A DNA stretch of 64,000 nt from Arthrobacter hankyongi (GTDB taxonomy: Bacteria > Actinomycetota > Actinomycetes > Actinomycetales > Micrococcaceae): positions 372,001 to 436,000 of the forward strand of contig NZ_JAKLTQ010000001.1 in the NCBI RefSeq assembly GCF_022012395.1. The letters run 5' to 3'. Made by a program: the position numbers and the translations under genes. Position 1 is the first letter of the stretch. Every line of letters starts with the position of its first letter. The notes beneath the pieces were generated by a model. The model was not told where the DNA came from. It made no database searches and was given only the letters and a program-made list of their open reading frames with translations. Shown in pieces: positions 45,533 to 54,339 of this stretch.

Positions 45533-46822
45533 TCAGCCGGCGATCCGGTCGATGATCAGGCGCTGGTCCGGCCGGTCCCCTTCCGGGCCGATGACGACGG
45601 CGTCCGCCAGGGCTTCCTTGGCCCGCTCGATCCGCTCCGGCGTGTCGGTCAGCAGCGTCATCAGCGGTTCGCCGGCGCGCACCAGCGCCCCCGGCTTGGC
45701 GTGCAGGCGCACGCCGGCGCCTGCCTGTACCGGATGTTCCTTGCGCGCCCGGCCGGCGCCGAGCCGCCAGGCTGCCGTGCCTACGGACAGCGCGTCCAGG
45801 CGCAGCAGCACGCCGTCGGCCGGCGCGTAGACCACCTCGGCATGCCGCGCCGTCGGCAGTTCGGCCCGCGGATCCCCGCCCTGGGCCCGGATCATCCGGT
45901 TCCAGACGTCCATGGCGCGGCCGTCCTTCAGCGCCGCCGCCGGGTCCGCATCCGCGACCCCGGCCGCCTGCAGCATCTCCTCGGCCAGCCGGACCGTCAG
46001 TTCGACGACGTCGTCCGGGCCGCCGCCGGCGAGTACCTCCACCGCTTCTTCGACCTCGATGGCGTTGCCTGCGGCCAGCCCGAGCGGGGTGTCCATGTTG
46101 GTCAGCAGCGCCACGGTCTCCACCCCGGCATCGGTGCCCAGCGCCACCATGGTTTCGGCCAGTTCGCGCGCCGAGGCCTCGTCCTTCATAAAGGCACCGG
46201 AGCCGACCTTCACATCCAGCACCAGCGAGTCGGTCCCTTCGGCGATCTTCTTGCTCATGATCGAGGAAGCGATCAGCGGGATGGCTTCCACCGTGCCGGT
46301 GACATCCCGCAGCGCGTACAGCTTCTTGTCCGCCGGTGCCAGGCCGGCCCCAGCCGCGCAGATCACCGCGCCGACGCTGCCCAACTGCCGCATCAGCTCC
46401 TCGTTGCCCAGCTCCGCCCGCCAGCCCGGGATGGATTCGAGCTTGTCCAGCGTGCCGCCGGTGTGGCCCAGTCCGCGGCCGGAGAGCTGGGGCACCGCCA
46501 CCCCGAACACCGCCACCAGCGGTGCCAGCGGCAGGGTGATCTTGTCCCCCACACCTCCGGTCGAGTGCTTGTCCGCGGTGGGCTTGCCCAGCGACGAAAA
46601 GTCCATCCGCTCGCCGGAGGCGATCATCGCCGCGGTCCAGCGGGAAATCTCGGCCCGGCTCATGCCGTTGAGCAGGATGGCCATGTTCAGCGCCGACATC
46701 TGCTCGTCGGCGATCACGCCGCGGGTATAGGCGTCGATGGTCCAGTCGATCTGCTCCGGGCTGAGCGTGCCCCTGTCCCTCTTGGTCCGGATGATATCGA
46801 CGGCGTCAAAGGCTTCGGTCAT
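45533..46822 (-). CDS. deoA: thymidine phosphorylase
   Basis: Phosphorolysis of thymidine or deoxyuridine to base and deoxyribose 1-phosphate. The 429-residue protein has the phosphate site KHSTGGVGDKITLPLAPLVA, the signature LSGRGLGHTGGTLDKLES, and the C-terminal PYNP domain with VYAPADGVLLRLDA and VRLHAKPGALVRAGEPL. Length and motifs fit the pyrimidine phosphorylase family; some members also accept uridine. The ATG at 46822 follows GGAGGGG. It lies 29 bases after cdd, the fifth enzyme-or-transport gene of this unit. Confidence 0.95.
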   Translation of the reverse strand: MTEAFDAVDIIRTKRDRGTLSPEQIDWTIDAYTRGVIADEQMSALNMAILLNGMSRAEISRWTAAMIASGERMDFSSLGKPTADKHSTGGVGDKITLPLAPLVAVFGVAVPQLSGRGLGHTGGTLDKLESIPGWRAELGNEELMRQLGSVGAVICAAGAGLAPADKKLYALRDVTGTVEAIPLIASSIMSKKIAEGTDSLVLDVKVGSGAFMKDEASARELAETMVALGTDAGVETVALLTNMDTPLGLAAGNAIEVEEAVEVLAGGGPDDVVELTVRLAEEMLQAAGVADADPAAALKDGRAMDVWNRMIRAQGGDPRAELPTARHAEVVYAPADGVLLRLDALSVGTAAWRLGAGRARKEHPVQAGAGVRLHAKPGALVRAGEPLMTLLTDTPERIERAKEALADAVVIGPEGDRPDQRLIIDRIAG

Positions 46823-46851
46823 GGTCCCCTCCGGGTCGGTTGTCCACAGGA

Positions 46852-47259
46852 TCAGGCAAGGTGTTCCGGACCGAACGCGTCCGGGAGCACCTCGGCCATG
46901 CTCCGGATGCCGGCACTGGTCATCAGCTGCATGTCCGGGGCACGGAATTCGTAGAGCAGCTGCCGGCAGCGCCCGCACGGCATCAGGGTGTTCCCCTGTC
47001 CGTCCACGCAGCTGAAGGCGACCAGCCGGCCGCCCCCGGTCATCTGCAGCTGGCTGACGAGTGAGCATTCGGCGCACAGGGTCAGTCCGTAGGAGGCGTT
47101 CTCCACGTTGCAGCCGGAGACGATCCGCCCGTCCTCGGTCAGCGCCGCCGCGCCCACCGGGTACTTCGAGTACGGCGCGTAGGCCCGCTGCATGGCCTTG
47201 GTGGCCGCCTCCCGCAGGGCATCCCAGTCGATGCCCTCGTCCTTGAAGCTAAGGTTCAC
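46852..47259 (-). CDS. cdd: cytidine deaminase
   Basis: Zinc enzyme converting cytidine and deoxycytidine to uridine forms, so that deoA can use them. The 135-residue homotetrameric-type protein shows RAYAPYSKYPVGAAALTEDG, CNVENASYGLTLCAE (first zinc Cys and catalytic Glu) and MPCGRCRQLLYEF (other two zinc Cys). It is 30 bases after the second permease gene and before deoA, fixing its role in pyrimidine salvage from imported nucleosides. Confidence 0.96.
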   Translation of the reverse strand: MNLSFKDEGIDWDALREAATKAMQRAYAPYSKYPVGAAALTEDGRIVSGCNVENASYGLTLCAECSLVSQLQMTGGGRLVAFSCVDGQGNTLMPCGRCRQLLYEFRAPDMQLMTSAGIRSMAEVLPDAFGPEHLA

Positions 47260-47289
47260 TGCGCTCCTTGATGGTTACGGCCGATCCGC

Positions 47290-48576
47290 TCAGCCCTTGA
47301 TGTACGGGATGCCGCTGGCGGCCGGCGCCCGGGATTTGCCCACCAGCCCGGCCACGGCAAAGATCGTCACCAGGTACGGCAGCATCGCCAGGAATTCGTT
47401 CGGCACCGGGGTGCCCAGGAAGCTGAGCACATACTGCAGGTTGGTGGCGAAGCCGAACAGCAGCGCCGCGAAGAACGCGCCGATCGGATTCCAGCGGCCG
47501 AAAATCAGCGCGGCAAGGGCAATGTACCCTTGGCCCGCGGTCATATCGCGGCCGAAGCCCGAGACCGAGACCAGGGTGAAGAAGGACCCGCCGATGCCCG
47601 CCACCACACCGGCCAGCAGCACGTTGGTGAAGCGCATCCGGTTGACCTGGACCCCGAGCGTGTCCGCCGCCTTGGGATGCTCGCCCACGGCGCGGGTGCG
47701 CAGGCCCCATTTGGTGTAGAACAGGCCCACGTAGATCACGGCCACGGCGACATACATCAGGTAGCCGACGATGGTCTGGCGGAACAGGATCGGGCCGATG
47801 ACCGGAATCTCGGACAGGAACGGGATCGGCAGCACCGGCAGCCGCGGCGGCGAGTTCCAGGTGTCCGCATCGGCACTGAGCACCGTGGAGAACAGGAAGC
47901 CGGTCAGGCCCGAGACCAGCACGTTCAGGACCACGCCGACGATCACCTGGTTGACGATGTATTTGATGCTGAACACGGCCAGCACCAGCGAGACCAGCAC
48001 CCCGGCCACGGCGGCGGCCAGCAGGCCCACCAAGGCGCTGCCGGAGAGCGAGCCGGCCACGGCCGCCGCGAACGCGCCGAACAGCAGCTGTCCTTCGATC
48101 GCAATGTTCACCACCCCGGAGCGTTCGCACAGCACGCCGGAAAGCGAGCCGAAAATCAGCGGCACCGCCAGCGTGACGGAACCGGCCAGCAGCCCGTACA
48201 GGGCCACATTCGGAGTCCGGGCGCTGCCGACCACCCAGGTCAGAAAGCCCACCACGAAGAGCACCGAAAAGACCGCCACGAGCCAGCCGGGCACCCGCCG
48301 GCCGGCACGGACTTCCAGGATGGACAGCACGGCGGCGGCCAGCATCAGCACCGCGCAAATCCAGCCGGTCACCGGCGCGGACAGCACCAGGTCGGTCAGC
48401 ACCACGGCGTCCGAGGGATCGGACAGCCGGAAGGTCACCGAGTTGGCCGGGGCGCCCAGGGCGAAGACCACCAGGGCGAAGACGGCCAGCACGGAGAGGA
48501 TGATGGGCGTCTTCCAGTTGCGTACGGTGCCCATGCTGCCGGCCTGGTCCGGAACGGTCGCTGTCATCGTGCTCAT
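47290..48576 (-). CDS. nucleoside ABC transporter permease (NupQ/YufQ-like)
   Basis: A 428-residue permease with about ten helices. The Branch_transp family motif appears in GVLCERSGVVNIAIEGQLLFGAF (NIAIEG) and TRAVGEHPKAADTLGVQVNRMR (coupling loop), then GRWNPIGAFFAALLFG. The first 100 residues add two or three extra helices, common for the second permease of BMP-dependent nucleoside importers. It overlaps the other permease gene by four bases and precedes cdd. Confidence 0.92.
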   Translation of the reverse strand: MSTMTATVPDQAGSMGTVRNWKTPIILSVLAVFALVVFALGAPANSVTFRLSDPSDAVVLTDLVLSAPVTGWICAVLMLAAAVLSILEVRAGRRVPGWLVAVFSVLFVVGFLTWVVGSARTPNVALYGLLAGSVTLAVPLIFGSLSGVLCERSGVVNIAIEGQLLFGAFAAAVAGSLSGSALVGLLAAAVAGVLVSLVLAVFSIKYIVNQVIVGVVLNVLVSGLTGFLFSTVLSADADTWNSPPRLPVLPIPFLSEIPVIGPILFRQTIVGYLMYVAVAVIYVGLFYTKWGLRTRAVGEHPKAADTLGVQVNRMRFTNVLLAGVVAGIGGSFFTLVSVSGFGRDMTAGQGYIALAALIFGRWNPIGAFFAALLFGFATNLQYVLSFLGTPVPNEFLAMLPYLVTIFAVAGLVGKSRAPAASGIPYIKG

Positions 48577-49949
48577 GCTGCACCTCCGGTCGCAGCGGGA
48601 GACTTACTCTTTCCGGTCTTGGCCGGGCTCACCGCGCCCGGCTCCGGCAGGTGGAACAAGGCCCTGACCAGCGGAGGGGCGGCAATGAACAGGACGATCA
48701 GCGACTGCACCACCAGGACGATGTCGATGCTGGTGCCGGTATTGGTCTGCATGGTGACACCGCCGGCCCGGAAGGCGCCAAACAGCAGAGCCGCGATGAA
48801 GGTGCCCCACGGCGTCGAACGACCCAGCAGCGCGACGGTGATCGCGTCGAAACCGAAGCTGGCGGCCACCCCGGCGGTCAGCACGCGTTCGGTGCCGGCG
48901 ACCTGCGCCACTCCGGCGAGCCCGGCCAGCGCGCCGGCGATCACCATGACCACCACATAGCTCTTCGTGACGCCGATGCCTGCGGTCCGCGCCGCCATCG
49001 GATTCGCTCCGACGGCGCGCAGTTCGAAACCAATGGTGGACCGGTTGAGCAGCCACCAGGCGAAGACCGTGGCCAGCACCGCCACCACGAAGCCCCAGTG
49101 CAGCCGGAAGGTGTCGCCGAACAGCGGCGGGTACAGCGCCGTGCCACCGAGCTGGGGACTGATCGGGTTGGACGAGCCCGGCCGCTGGAAGCCCGGGGTC
49201 GTGAGCAGGAATCCCACCAGGTAGATCGCGATGTAGTTGAGCATGATCGTCACGATCACCTCATGTGCGCCCGTCCTGGCCTTGAGCAGGCCCACCAGGC
49301 TGCCCCACAGGGCACCGCCGGCCAGCCCGGCCAGGATCACCAGCAGCAGGTGCAGTCCCACAGGCAGCTGCCAGGTGAAACCGACCCACGCGGCCAGCAT
49401 GGCACCGATGATGATCTGGCCCTGGGCACCGATGTTGAACAGACCGGCACGGAAGGCCAGCGTCACGCCCAGGCCCGCGCAGATCAGGGGGGTGGCCACG
49501 GTCAGCGTCTGGGTGAGCGGATAGATCATCCGGGCGAATGTCTGGCCTTCGAAATTGAAGACGGCACCTTGGAACAGCGCGGCATACGCCTCCGACGCGG
49601 CGGTCCAGGCCGCCCCGAGCAGGTCCCCCGGCCGGGCAAAAAAGTATGACGAGGCGGCAGCTACCTGCTCATTCGTCAGGGCGACCAGCAAGCCGCCGAC
49701 GATGAGCGAAAGCAGGACGGCCAGGACGGCGACCATGGTCTCGCTGGCCATGATCCGGTGCAGCAGCGGCTGGGTTCCGGCCTCTTCCGGATACAGCTGG
49801 CCGCTCTGCGCCGACGGCGGCACGGCCGGCGGCGCCATCCGGCCGTCGTCGGTCTCCACCGCGGCCTCAAGGCGCTGTTCTTCCGCCTTCGCCTCGATCC
49901 TGGCCTCAGATCCTGCCGATCTGCCGTCGTCCGGCCTGTGAATGCTCAT
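48573..49949 (-). CDS. nucleoside ABC transporter permease (NupP/YufP-like)
   Basis: A 458-residue permease. The N-terminal ~70 residues are charged and cytoplasmic, followed by LAVLLSLIVGGLLVALT. The core has AFRAGLFNIGAQGQIIIGAM (NIGAQGQ, the permease motif), ARTGAHEVIVTIMLNYIAIY, and LRAVGANPMAARTAGIG (the coupling loop). It overlaps the ATPase gene by four bases and the second permease by four bases, giving a tightly coupled importer. Confidence 0.92.
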   Translation of the reverse strand: MSIHRPDDGRSAGSEARIEAKAEEQRLEAAVETDDGRMAPPAVPPSAQSGQLYPEEAGTQPLLHRIMASETMVAVLAVLLSLIVGGLLVALTNEQVAAASSYFFARPGDLLGAAWTAASEAYAALFQGAVFNFEGQTFARMIYPLTQTLTVATPLICAGLGVTLAFRAGLFNIGAQGQIIIGAMLAAWVGFTWQLPVGLHLLLVILAGLAGGALWGSLVGLLKARTGAHEVIVTIMLNYIAIYLVGFLLTTPGFQRPGSSNPISPQLGGTALYPPLFGDTFRLHWGFVVAVLATVFAWWLLNRSTIGFELRAVGANPMAARTAGIGVTKSYVVVMVIAGALAGLAGVAQVAGTERVLTAGVAASFGFDAITVALLGRSTPWGTFIAALLFGAFRAGGVTMQTNTGTSIDIVLVVQSLIVLFIAAPPLVRALFHLPEPGAVSPAKTGKSKSPAATGGAA

Positions 49950-51520
49950 TTGTCTCCTCCCGCGCTGTCCGTCCCGGCCGCATCCGGCTGGGCCGCGTCG
50001 GTCTGGGTCGTCTCTGCGTCCTCGGCAGACATGCCCGCCATCATCAGGCCCAGCGTGTCCCGCGAGGTGTTTCCGGGCACAATGCCCATCAGCCGGCCGC
50101 GGTACAGGACCGCGATGCGGTCCGCCAGATCCAGCACCTCGTCCAGTTCGGTGGAGACGATCATCACCGGCGTGCCGTGGTCCCGCTCGGCCACGATCCG
50201 CCGGTGCAGGAACTCGATGGAACCGACGTCCACCCCGCGGGTGGGCTGGGAGGCAATGAACAGCTTCAGCGGCCGGGACAGTTCGCGGGCCATGACGACT
50301 TTTTGCTGGTTGCCGCCGGACAGGGTGCCTGCCGCCGCGGCCGCGGACTGGGTGCGCACATCGAATTCGGCAATGCGTTGTGCGGCGTTCTCCGCCACCC
50401 GGGCCGGATTCATGGCCAGGCCCTTGGCGAAGGGGGCTTGGTCGTAGCGGTTCAGGACCAGGTTCTCGGCGACCGAGAACGCGCCCACGAGGCCCTCGAC
50501 GCTGCGGTCCTCGGGCACGAAGCCCACCCCGGAGTTGATGATGTCCTTGACCTTCCGGCCCACCAGTTCTTCGCCGTCGAGCGTAATGGAGCCGGCCACG
50601 TGATCCTGCAGCCCAAGGATGGCTTCGGTCAGTTCGGTCTGGCCGTTGCCTTGCACGCCGGCGACGGCGAGGATCTCGCCCCGGGCGATCTGCAGCGAGA
50701 CACCGTCCACTGCACGCTGGCCGTTGGCGGCGGTGACGGTCAGGTCCTTGATCCGGAAGGTGACCTCGCCGGGCTGTGCGGGGGCCTTCTCCAGGGCCAG
50801 GCTCACCGAGCGGCCGACCATCAGGGAGGCCAGCTCGGCCGCCGGCGCATCCGGATCAGCATCGCCGACCACCTTGCCGCGTCGGATCACCGTGATGATG
50901 TCGGACACGGCCTTTACCTCGCGCAGCTTGTGCGAGATGAACACAATGGCCTTGCCGTCTGCCTTCAGCTGGCGCATGATTGCCAGCAGTTCGTCCGTCT
51001 CCTTCGGCGTCAGCACCGCCGTCGGCTCGTCCAGAATCAGCACCTCGGCGTCCCGGACCAGCGCCTTGATGATCTCTGCCCGCTGCTGGACGCCGACCGG
51101 CAGGTCCTCGACGAGTGCGTCCGGGTCCACGTCGAACCCGTACTCGTCCGAGATCCTGCGGATCTTCGCCCGGGTTTCGTCCAGGTTCAGCAGGCCGCCG
51201 GCCTTCGTCGCCTCGTTGCCCAAGGCGATATTCTCGGCGACGGTAAAAACCGGAACCAGCATGAAATGCTGGTGCACCATCCCGATCCCGGCCGCCATCG
51301 CGTCCCCGGGACCACCGAACGAAACCGGTTTGCCGTCGACCAGGATCTGGCCTTCCGTCGGCTGGTACAGCCCGTAGAGCACATTCATGAGTGTGGATTT
51401 GCCGGCCCCGTTCTCACCCAGGAGGGTGTGGACTTTGCCCGGCTCGACCATCAGGTCAATGTGGTCGTTGGCGACCAAAGTGCCGAATTTCTTGGTGATT
51501 CCCTTTAGTTCGAGCTTCAC
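49946..51520 (-). CDS. nucleoside ABC transporter ATPase, two-domain (NupO/RbsA-like)
   Basis: A 524-residue protein with two fused ATPase domains. Domain 1: Walker A LLGENGAGKSTLMNVL, a weak signature LPVGVQQRAEIIKAL, Walker B VLILDEPTAVLTP. Domain 2: a Walker A lacking Lys (GVQGNGQTELTEAI), a good signature LSGGNQQKVVMAREL, and Walker B without its Asp/Glu (LFIASQPTRGVD). This split of intact and degenerate parts is the norm for sugar and nucleoside importers. A ~25-residue acidic tail ends the protein. It follows the binding-protein gene after 178 bases. Confidence 0.94.
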   Translation of the reverse strand: MKLELKGITKKFGTLVANDHIDLMVEPGKVHTLLGENGAGKSTLMNVLYGLYQPTEGQILVDGKPVSFGGPGDAMAAGIGMVHQHFMLVPVFTVAENIALGNEATKAGGLLNLDETRAKIRRISDEYGFDVDPDALVEDLPVGVQQRAEIIKALVRDAEVLILDEPTAVLTPKETDELLAIMRQLKADGKAIVFISHKLREVKAVSDIITVIRRGKVVGDADPDAPAAELASLMVGRSVSLALEKAPAQPGEVTFRIKDLTVTAANGQRAVDGVSLQIARGEILAVAGVQGNGQTELTEAILGLQDHVAGSITLDGEELVGRKVKDIINSGVGFVPEDRSVEGLVGAFSVAENLVLNRYDQAPFAKGLAMNPARVAENAAQRIAEFDVRTQSAAAAAGTLSGGNQQKVVMARELSRPLKLFIASQPTRGVDVGSIEFLHRRIVAERDHGTPVMIVSTELDEVLDLADRIAVLYRGRLMGIVPGNTSRDTLGLMMAGMSAEDAETTQTDAAQPDAAGTDSAGGDK

Positions 51521-51637
51521 AACTCCAACCCACCTATCCTGAACATGCCACGGCCGCCCGGGCCAAGTGCGAGGCTGGCCGTGACGGCAGTCCGATCCGG
51601 ATCTGGCTACAGCCTAGCCCGATGCCCTGACGGAACG

Positions 51638-51682
51638 AACCGCCGCCTCCGCTGCGCAATGACCGTCCGGGAGGCGGCGGTT
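51638..51682 (-). terminator. hairpin between the BMP lipoprotein and ATPase genes
   Basis: AACCGCCGCCTCC (51638-51650) pairs with 51670-51682 around a 19-base loop. It likely stops part of the transcription so that the binding protein is made in excess over the transporter. Confidence 0.65.
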
Positions 51683-51698
51683 CCGCCCTGGTCCGGGC

Positions 51699-52823
51699 CT
51701 ACTTGGGGCTGGCCGCGGACTCGACCTTGATCTTGCCGGAGATAATGTCCGCCTTGATCGTGTCCAGGTCACTCTTCAGCTCGGCCGGAACGTTCTTGGC
51801 CTGGTCGTGGAACGGGGCCAGGGCCACCCCGCCGTTCTCCAGGGTCCCGACGTACGGGGTGCTGTCGAACTTGCCTGCCAGGTCCGTCTTGACAACATCC
51901 TCGACCGCCTGGCCCATCAGCTTCATCACGGAAGTCAGGATGTATTCCTCGGCCTTGCCGGCGGTCTCGAAGCCGTCCGAGTCGACCCAGACAACCTTGA
52001 CGTCCTTCTTGCCGCCGGTGTTGGCCTCCGTCACGGCGTCCAGGGTGCCCAGGCCTACGGGTCCGGCGACCGGCATAATCACGTCGGCACCTTCATTGAT
52101 GAAGTTCTGGGTGTTGGTCTTGCCCTTGCCCTGGTCTTCGAAGTTGCCCACGAAGGTACCGTTCTGCGCGTCCTTGTCCCAGCCGAGCAGTTCGACCTTC
52201 TTGTTGTGCTTTTCGTTGTAGTACTTCACACCGTCGGCAAAACCATCCATGAAGATCGTGACGGTGGGAATCTCGGCGCCGCCGTAGGTGGCGACCTTGC
52301 CGGTCTTGCTGGTGCCGGCAGCCAGGTAGCCGGCCAGGAACGCGGCCTGCGCGGTGTCGTAGACAATCGGCTTGACGTTGTCGGTGAATTCCGGGTCCGA
52401 ATAGTCCACGATGGCGAAGTGGCTGTCCGGATTCTTCTTGGCCGCGTCCTTCGTCGCATCGCCGAGCAGGAAGCCGACGGTCAGGGTCAGGTCGCAGCCG
52501 GCCTGGATCATGCTGTCCAGGTTCGGCACGAAGTCGGTTTCGGCCTTGGACTCGGCTTCCTTGGTCTTGATACCCAGATCCTGCTTGGCCTTCATCAGGC
52601 CCTCATGGCTGGACTGGTTGAACGAGCGGTCATCAAAGCCGCCCTGGTCCGAGACAATGCAGCCCAGGTAGTCCGAGGCACCGGCTGCGGCCGACCCGCT
52701 GGGCGTATTCTCGGCCGGCGGGGCACCGCAGCCGGCCAGCACCAGGGCGGAAGCGCCGAGCACCGCGGTGGAAATGCCGGCACCGCGCCTGAGGGGATTC
52801 AGGTTGCGCAGGGAATTCTTCAA
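51699..52823 (-). CDS. BMP-family nucleoside-binding lipoprotein
   Basis: A 374-residue lipoprotein of the PnrA/Bmp family, which binds nucleosides for the adjacent ABC importer. The signal ends in the lipobox ALVLAGCGAPP. The fold shows LGCIVSDQGGFDDRSFNQSS (the conserved Asp/Phe/Asn around the ligand), LTVGFLLGDATKDAAKKNPD, YDTAQAAFLAGYLAAG and DSDGFETAGKAEEYILTSVMK. The start is a TTG at 52823 (KNSLRNLNPL), with GGAGG four bases upstream; the longer frame has no start with a ribosome site. First gene of the importer unit. Confidence 0.93.
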   Translation of the reverse strand: MKNSLRNLNPLRRGAGISTAVLGASALVLAGCGAPPAENTPSGSAAAGASDYLGCIVSDQGGFDDRSFNQSSHEGLMKAKQDLGIKTKEAESKAETDFVPNLDSMIQAGCDLTLTVGFLLGDATKDAAKKNPDSHFAIVDYSDPEFTDNVKPIVYDTAQAAFLAGYLAAGTSKTGKVATYGGAEIPTVTIFMDGFADGVKYYNEKHNKKVELLGWDKDAQNGTFVGNFEDQGKGKTNTQNFINEGADVIMPVAGPVGLGTLDAVTEANTGGKKDVKVVWVDSDGFETAGKAEEYILTSVMKLMGQAVEDVVKTDLAGKFDSTPYVGTLENGGVALAPFHDQAKNVPAELKSDLDTIKADIISGKIKVESAASPK

Positions 52824-53027
52824 GGTTCCTCCAGAAACGAGTGTGGCCCGGGGATTCAGGGGCGCATCGAATTCATAGACTAGCCCCGGCAGCCGCCGCG
52901 CCCGCCGCAGCCCGCCGGAATGTTCAAACATTGTTGAATAGTTGTTACCAATGAGTAGAACATCACACCTGAGCGGCATCCGCAGCCCGCGCAGGGTCCC
53001 GCGGGCAAGTTGGCAGCACGGCCCAGG

Positions 53028-54287
53028 CTATTGGGCGCGGGGAGGAACCGGTGAGACCAGTCCGGCCGCGGCCCGCACGGCCAGCATGGCTGCCGCCGCC
53101 ATCACCCGCACGCCCACGCCGATGGCCTGTTCATCGGGGGCGTAGTCGCCCCGGTGCAGATCGAACGTTTCCCCGCCCGGGGTCCGGGTCCCCAGCCGCA
53201 TCATGGCGCCCGGCACGATCTGGGTCATCCAGGCGAAATCCTCCCCGCCCATGGACTGCGGGGTCAGCGTCACCGCCTCGGCGCCGAGCTCCAGCCGCGC
53301 GGCGGCTTCGATCAGCCCCGTTTCCCGCTCGGTATTGATCACCGGGGGAACGCCGCGGATATGTTCGAGCTTGACGTCGACCCCGTAGGGGGCGGCGACC
53401 TGCTGGACCACCTCGTCCACGAGTTCCCCGGCCGCCTGCCAGGCTTCGCCATCGAGGCAGCGCATGGTGCCGGCCATGACTCCGCGCGCCGGAATCGCGT
53501 TGGGCGCGACGCCGGCCTGGATCTGGCCCCAGACGATCGACACGGCGCTGCGCACGTCGATCCGCCGGCCGATGACCGCAGGCACGTTGACGGCGATCTG
53601 GGCCAGCGCGAAGACCAGGTCCTCGGTCAGGTGCGGCCGGGAGGTGTGCCCGCCGCGCCCGTTGAGTTCGATCCGGATCGTGTCCGACGCCGAGGTGATG
53701 GCGCCGATGCGCGTGCCCACCGTCCCGGCGTCGATGCGCGGGTCGCAGTGCAGTGCCAGGATGCGCGGAACCTCCTCGAGCACGCCCTGTTCGATGACGG
53801 CCAGGGCACCGCCGGGCATCGTCTCCTCGGCCGGCTGGAAGATCACCCGCACCCGGCCGTTGAGCTCGCCCTCGATCTCGAGTTCGCGCAGGACCAGGGC
53901 GACACCCAGCATCACCGTGGTGTGGATGTCATGGCCGCAGGCGTGGCTGACGCCGCGCTGCGTGGATTCATAGTCGAGGCCGGTGTCTTCGAGGATGGGC
54001 AGCGCATCGATGTCCGCGCGAAAACCGATGATGATCGGGCCCTCGCCGATATCCACGAACAGCCCGGTTCCTTCCAGCTCCTTCGGTTCCAGACCCGCGG
54101 TGCGCAGCCGCTCCACCAGCCGCGCGGTGGTGCGGAATTCCTTGTGCGAAAGCTCCGGATGCTGGTGCAGATCGCGGCGGAACCTTTTTAGGTCATCCAG
54201 CAGCGGGGCTGCCCACACGCCGATATTCGGGATCTTGACCGAGCTTTCTGAAATCTTCTGCACATCAAAACTGTAGCGAGTAGACAC
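53028..54287 (-). CDS. M20-family amidohydrolase (YxeP/hippurate hydrolase-like)
   Basis: A 419-residue zinc or manganese hydrolase of N-acyl or N-carbamoyl amino compounds. Metal ligands are seen in SHACGHDIHTTVMLG, FQPAEETMPGGALAV and LHCDPR, and at the end MGGEDFAWMTQIVPGAMMRLG; a dimerisation domain sits between. N-terminal DDLKRFRRDLHQHPELSHKEF is typical. The GTG at 54287 is used; there is no strong ribosome site. It is upstream of the nucleoside importer on the same strand but 200 bases away, so linkage is uncertain. Substrate unknown. Confidence 0.9.
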   Translation of the reverse strand: MSTRYSFDVQKISESSVKIPNIGVWAAPLLDDLKRFRRDLHQHPELSHKEFRTTARLVERLRTAGLEPKELEGTGLFVDIGEGPIIIGFRADIDALPILEDTGLDYESTQRGVSHACGHDIHTTVMLGVALVLRELEIEGELNGRVRVIFQPAEETMPGGALAVIEQGVLEEVPRILALHCDPRIDAGTVGTRIGAITSASDTIRIELNGRGGHTSRPHLTEDLVFALAQIAVNVPAVIGRRIDVRSAVSIVWGQIQAGVAPNAIPARGVMAGTMRCLDGEAWQAAGELVDEVVQQVAAPYGVDVKLEHIRGVPPVINTERETGLIEAAARLELGAEAVTLTPQSMGGEDFAWMTQIVPGAMMRLGTRTPGGETFDLHRGDYAPDEQAIGVGVRVMAAAAMLAVRAAAGLVSPVPPRAQ

Positions 54288-54339
54288 CCGATAGTCCCGC
54301 CGTCGGCCGCCGGGCCGGGGTGGGGCGGCCGCTGACCGC

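Noticed and set aside
50281-50850. Degenerate second ATPase domain of the nucleoside importer as a sign of a broken gene
   Set aside because: Loss of the Walker Lys and of the Walker B acidic residues in one of two domains is normal for RbsA/NupO-type ATPases; the frame is intact.
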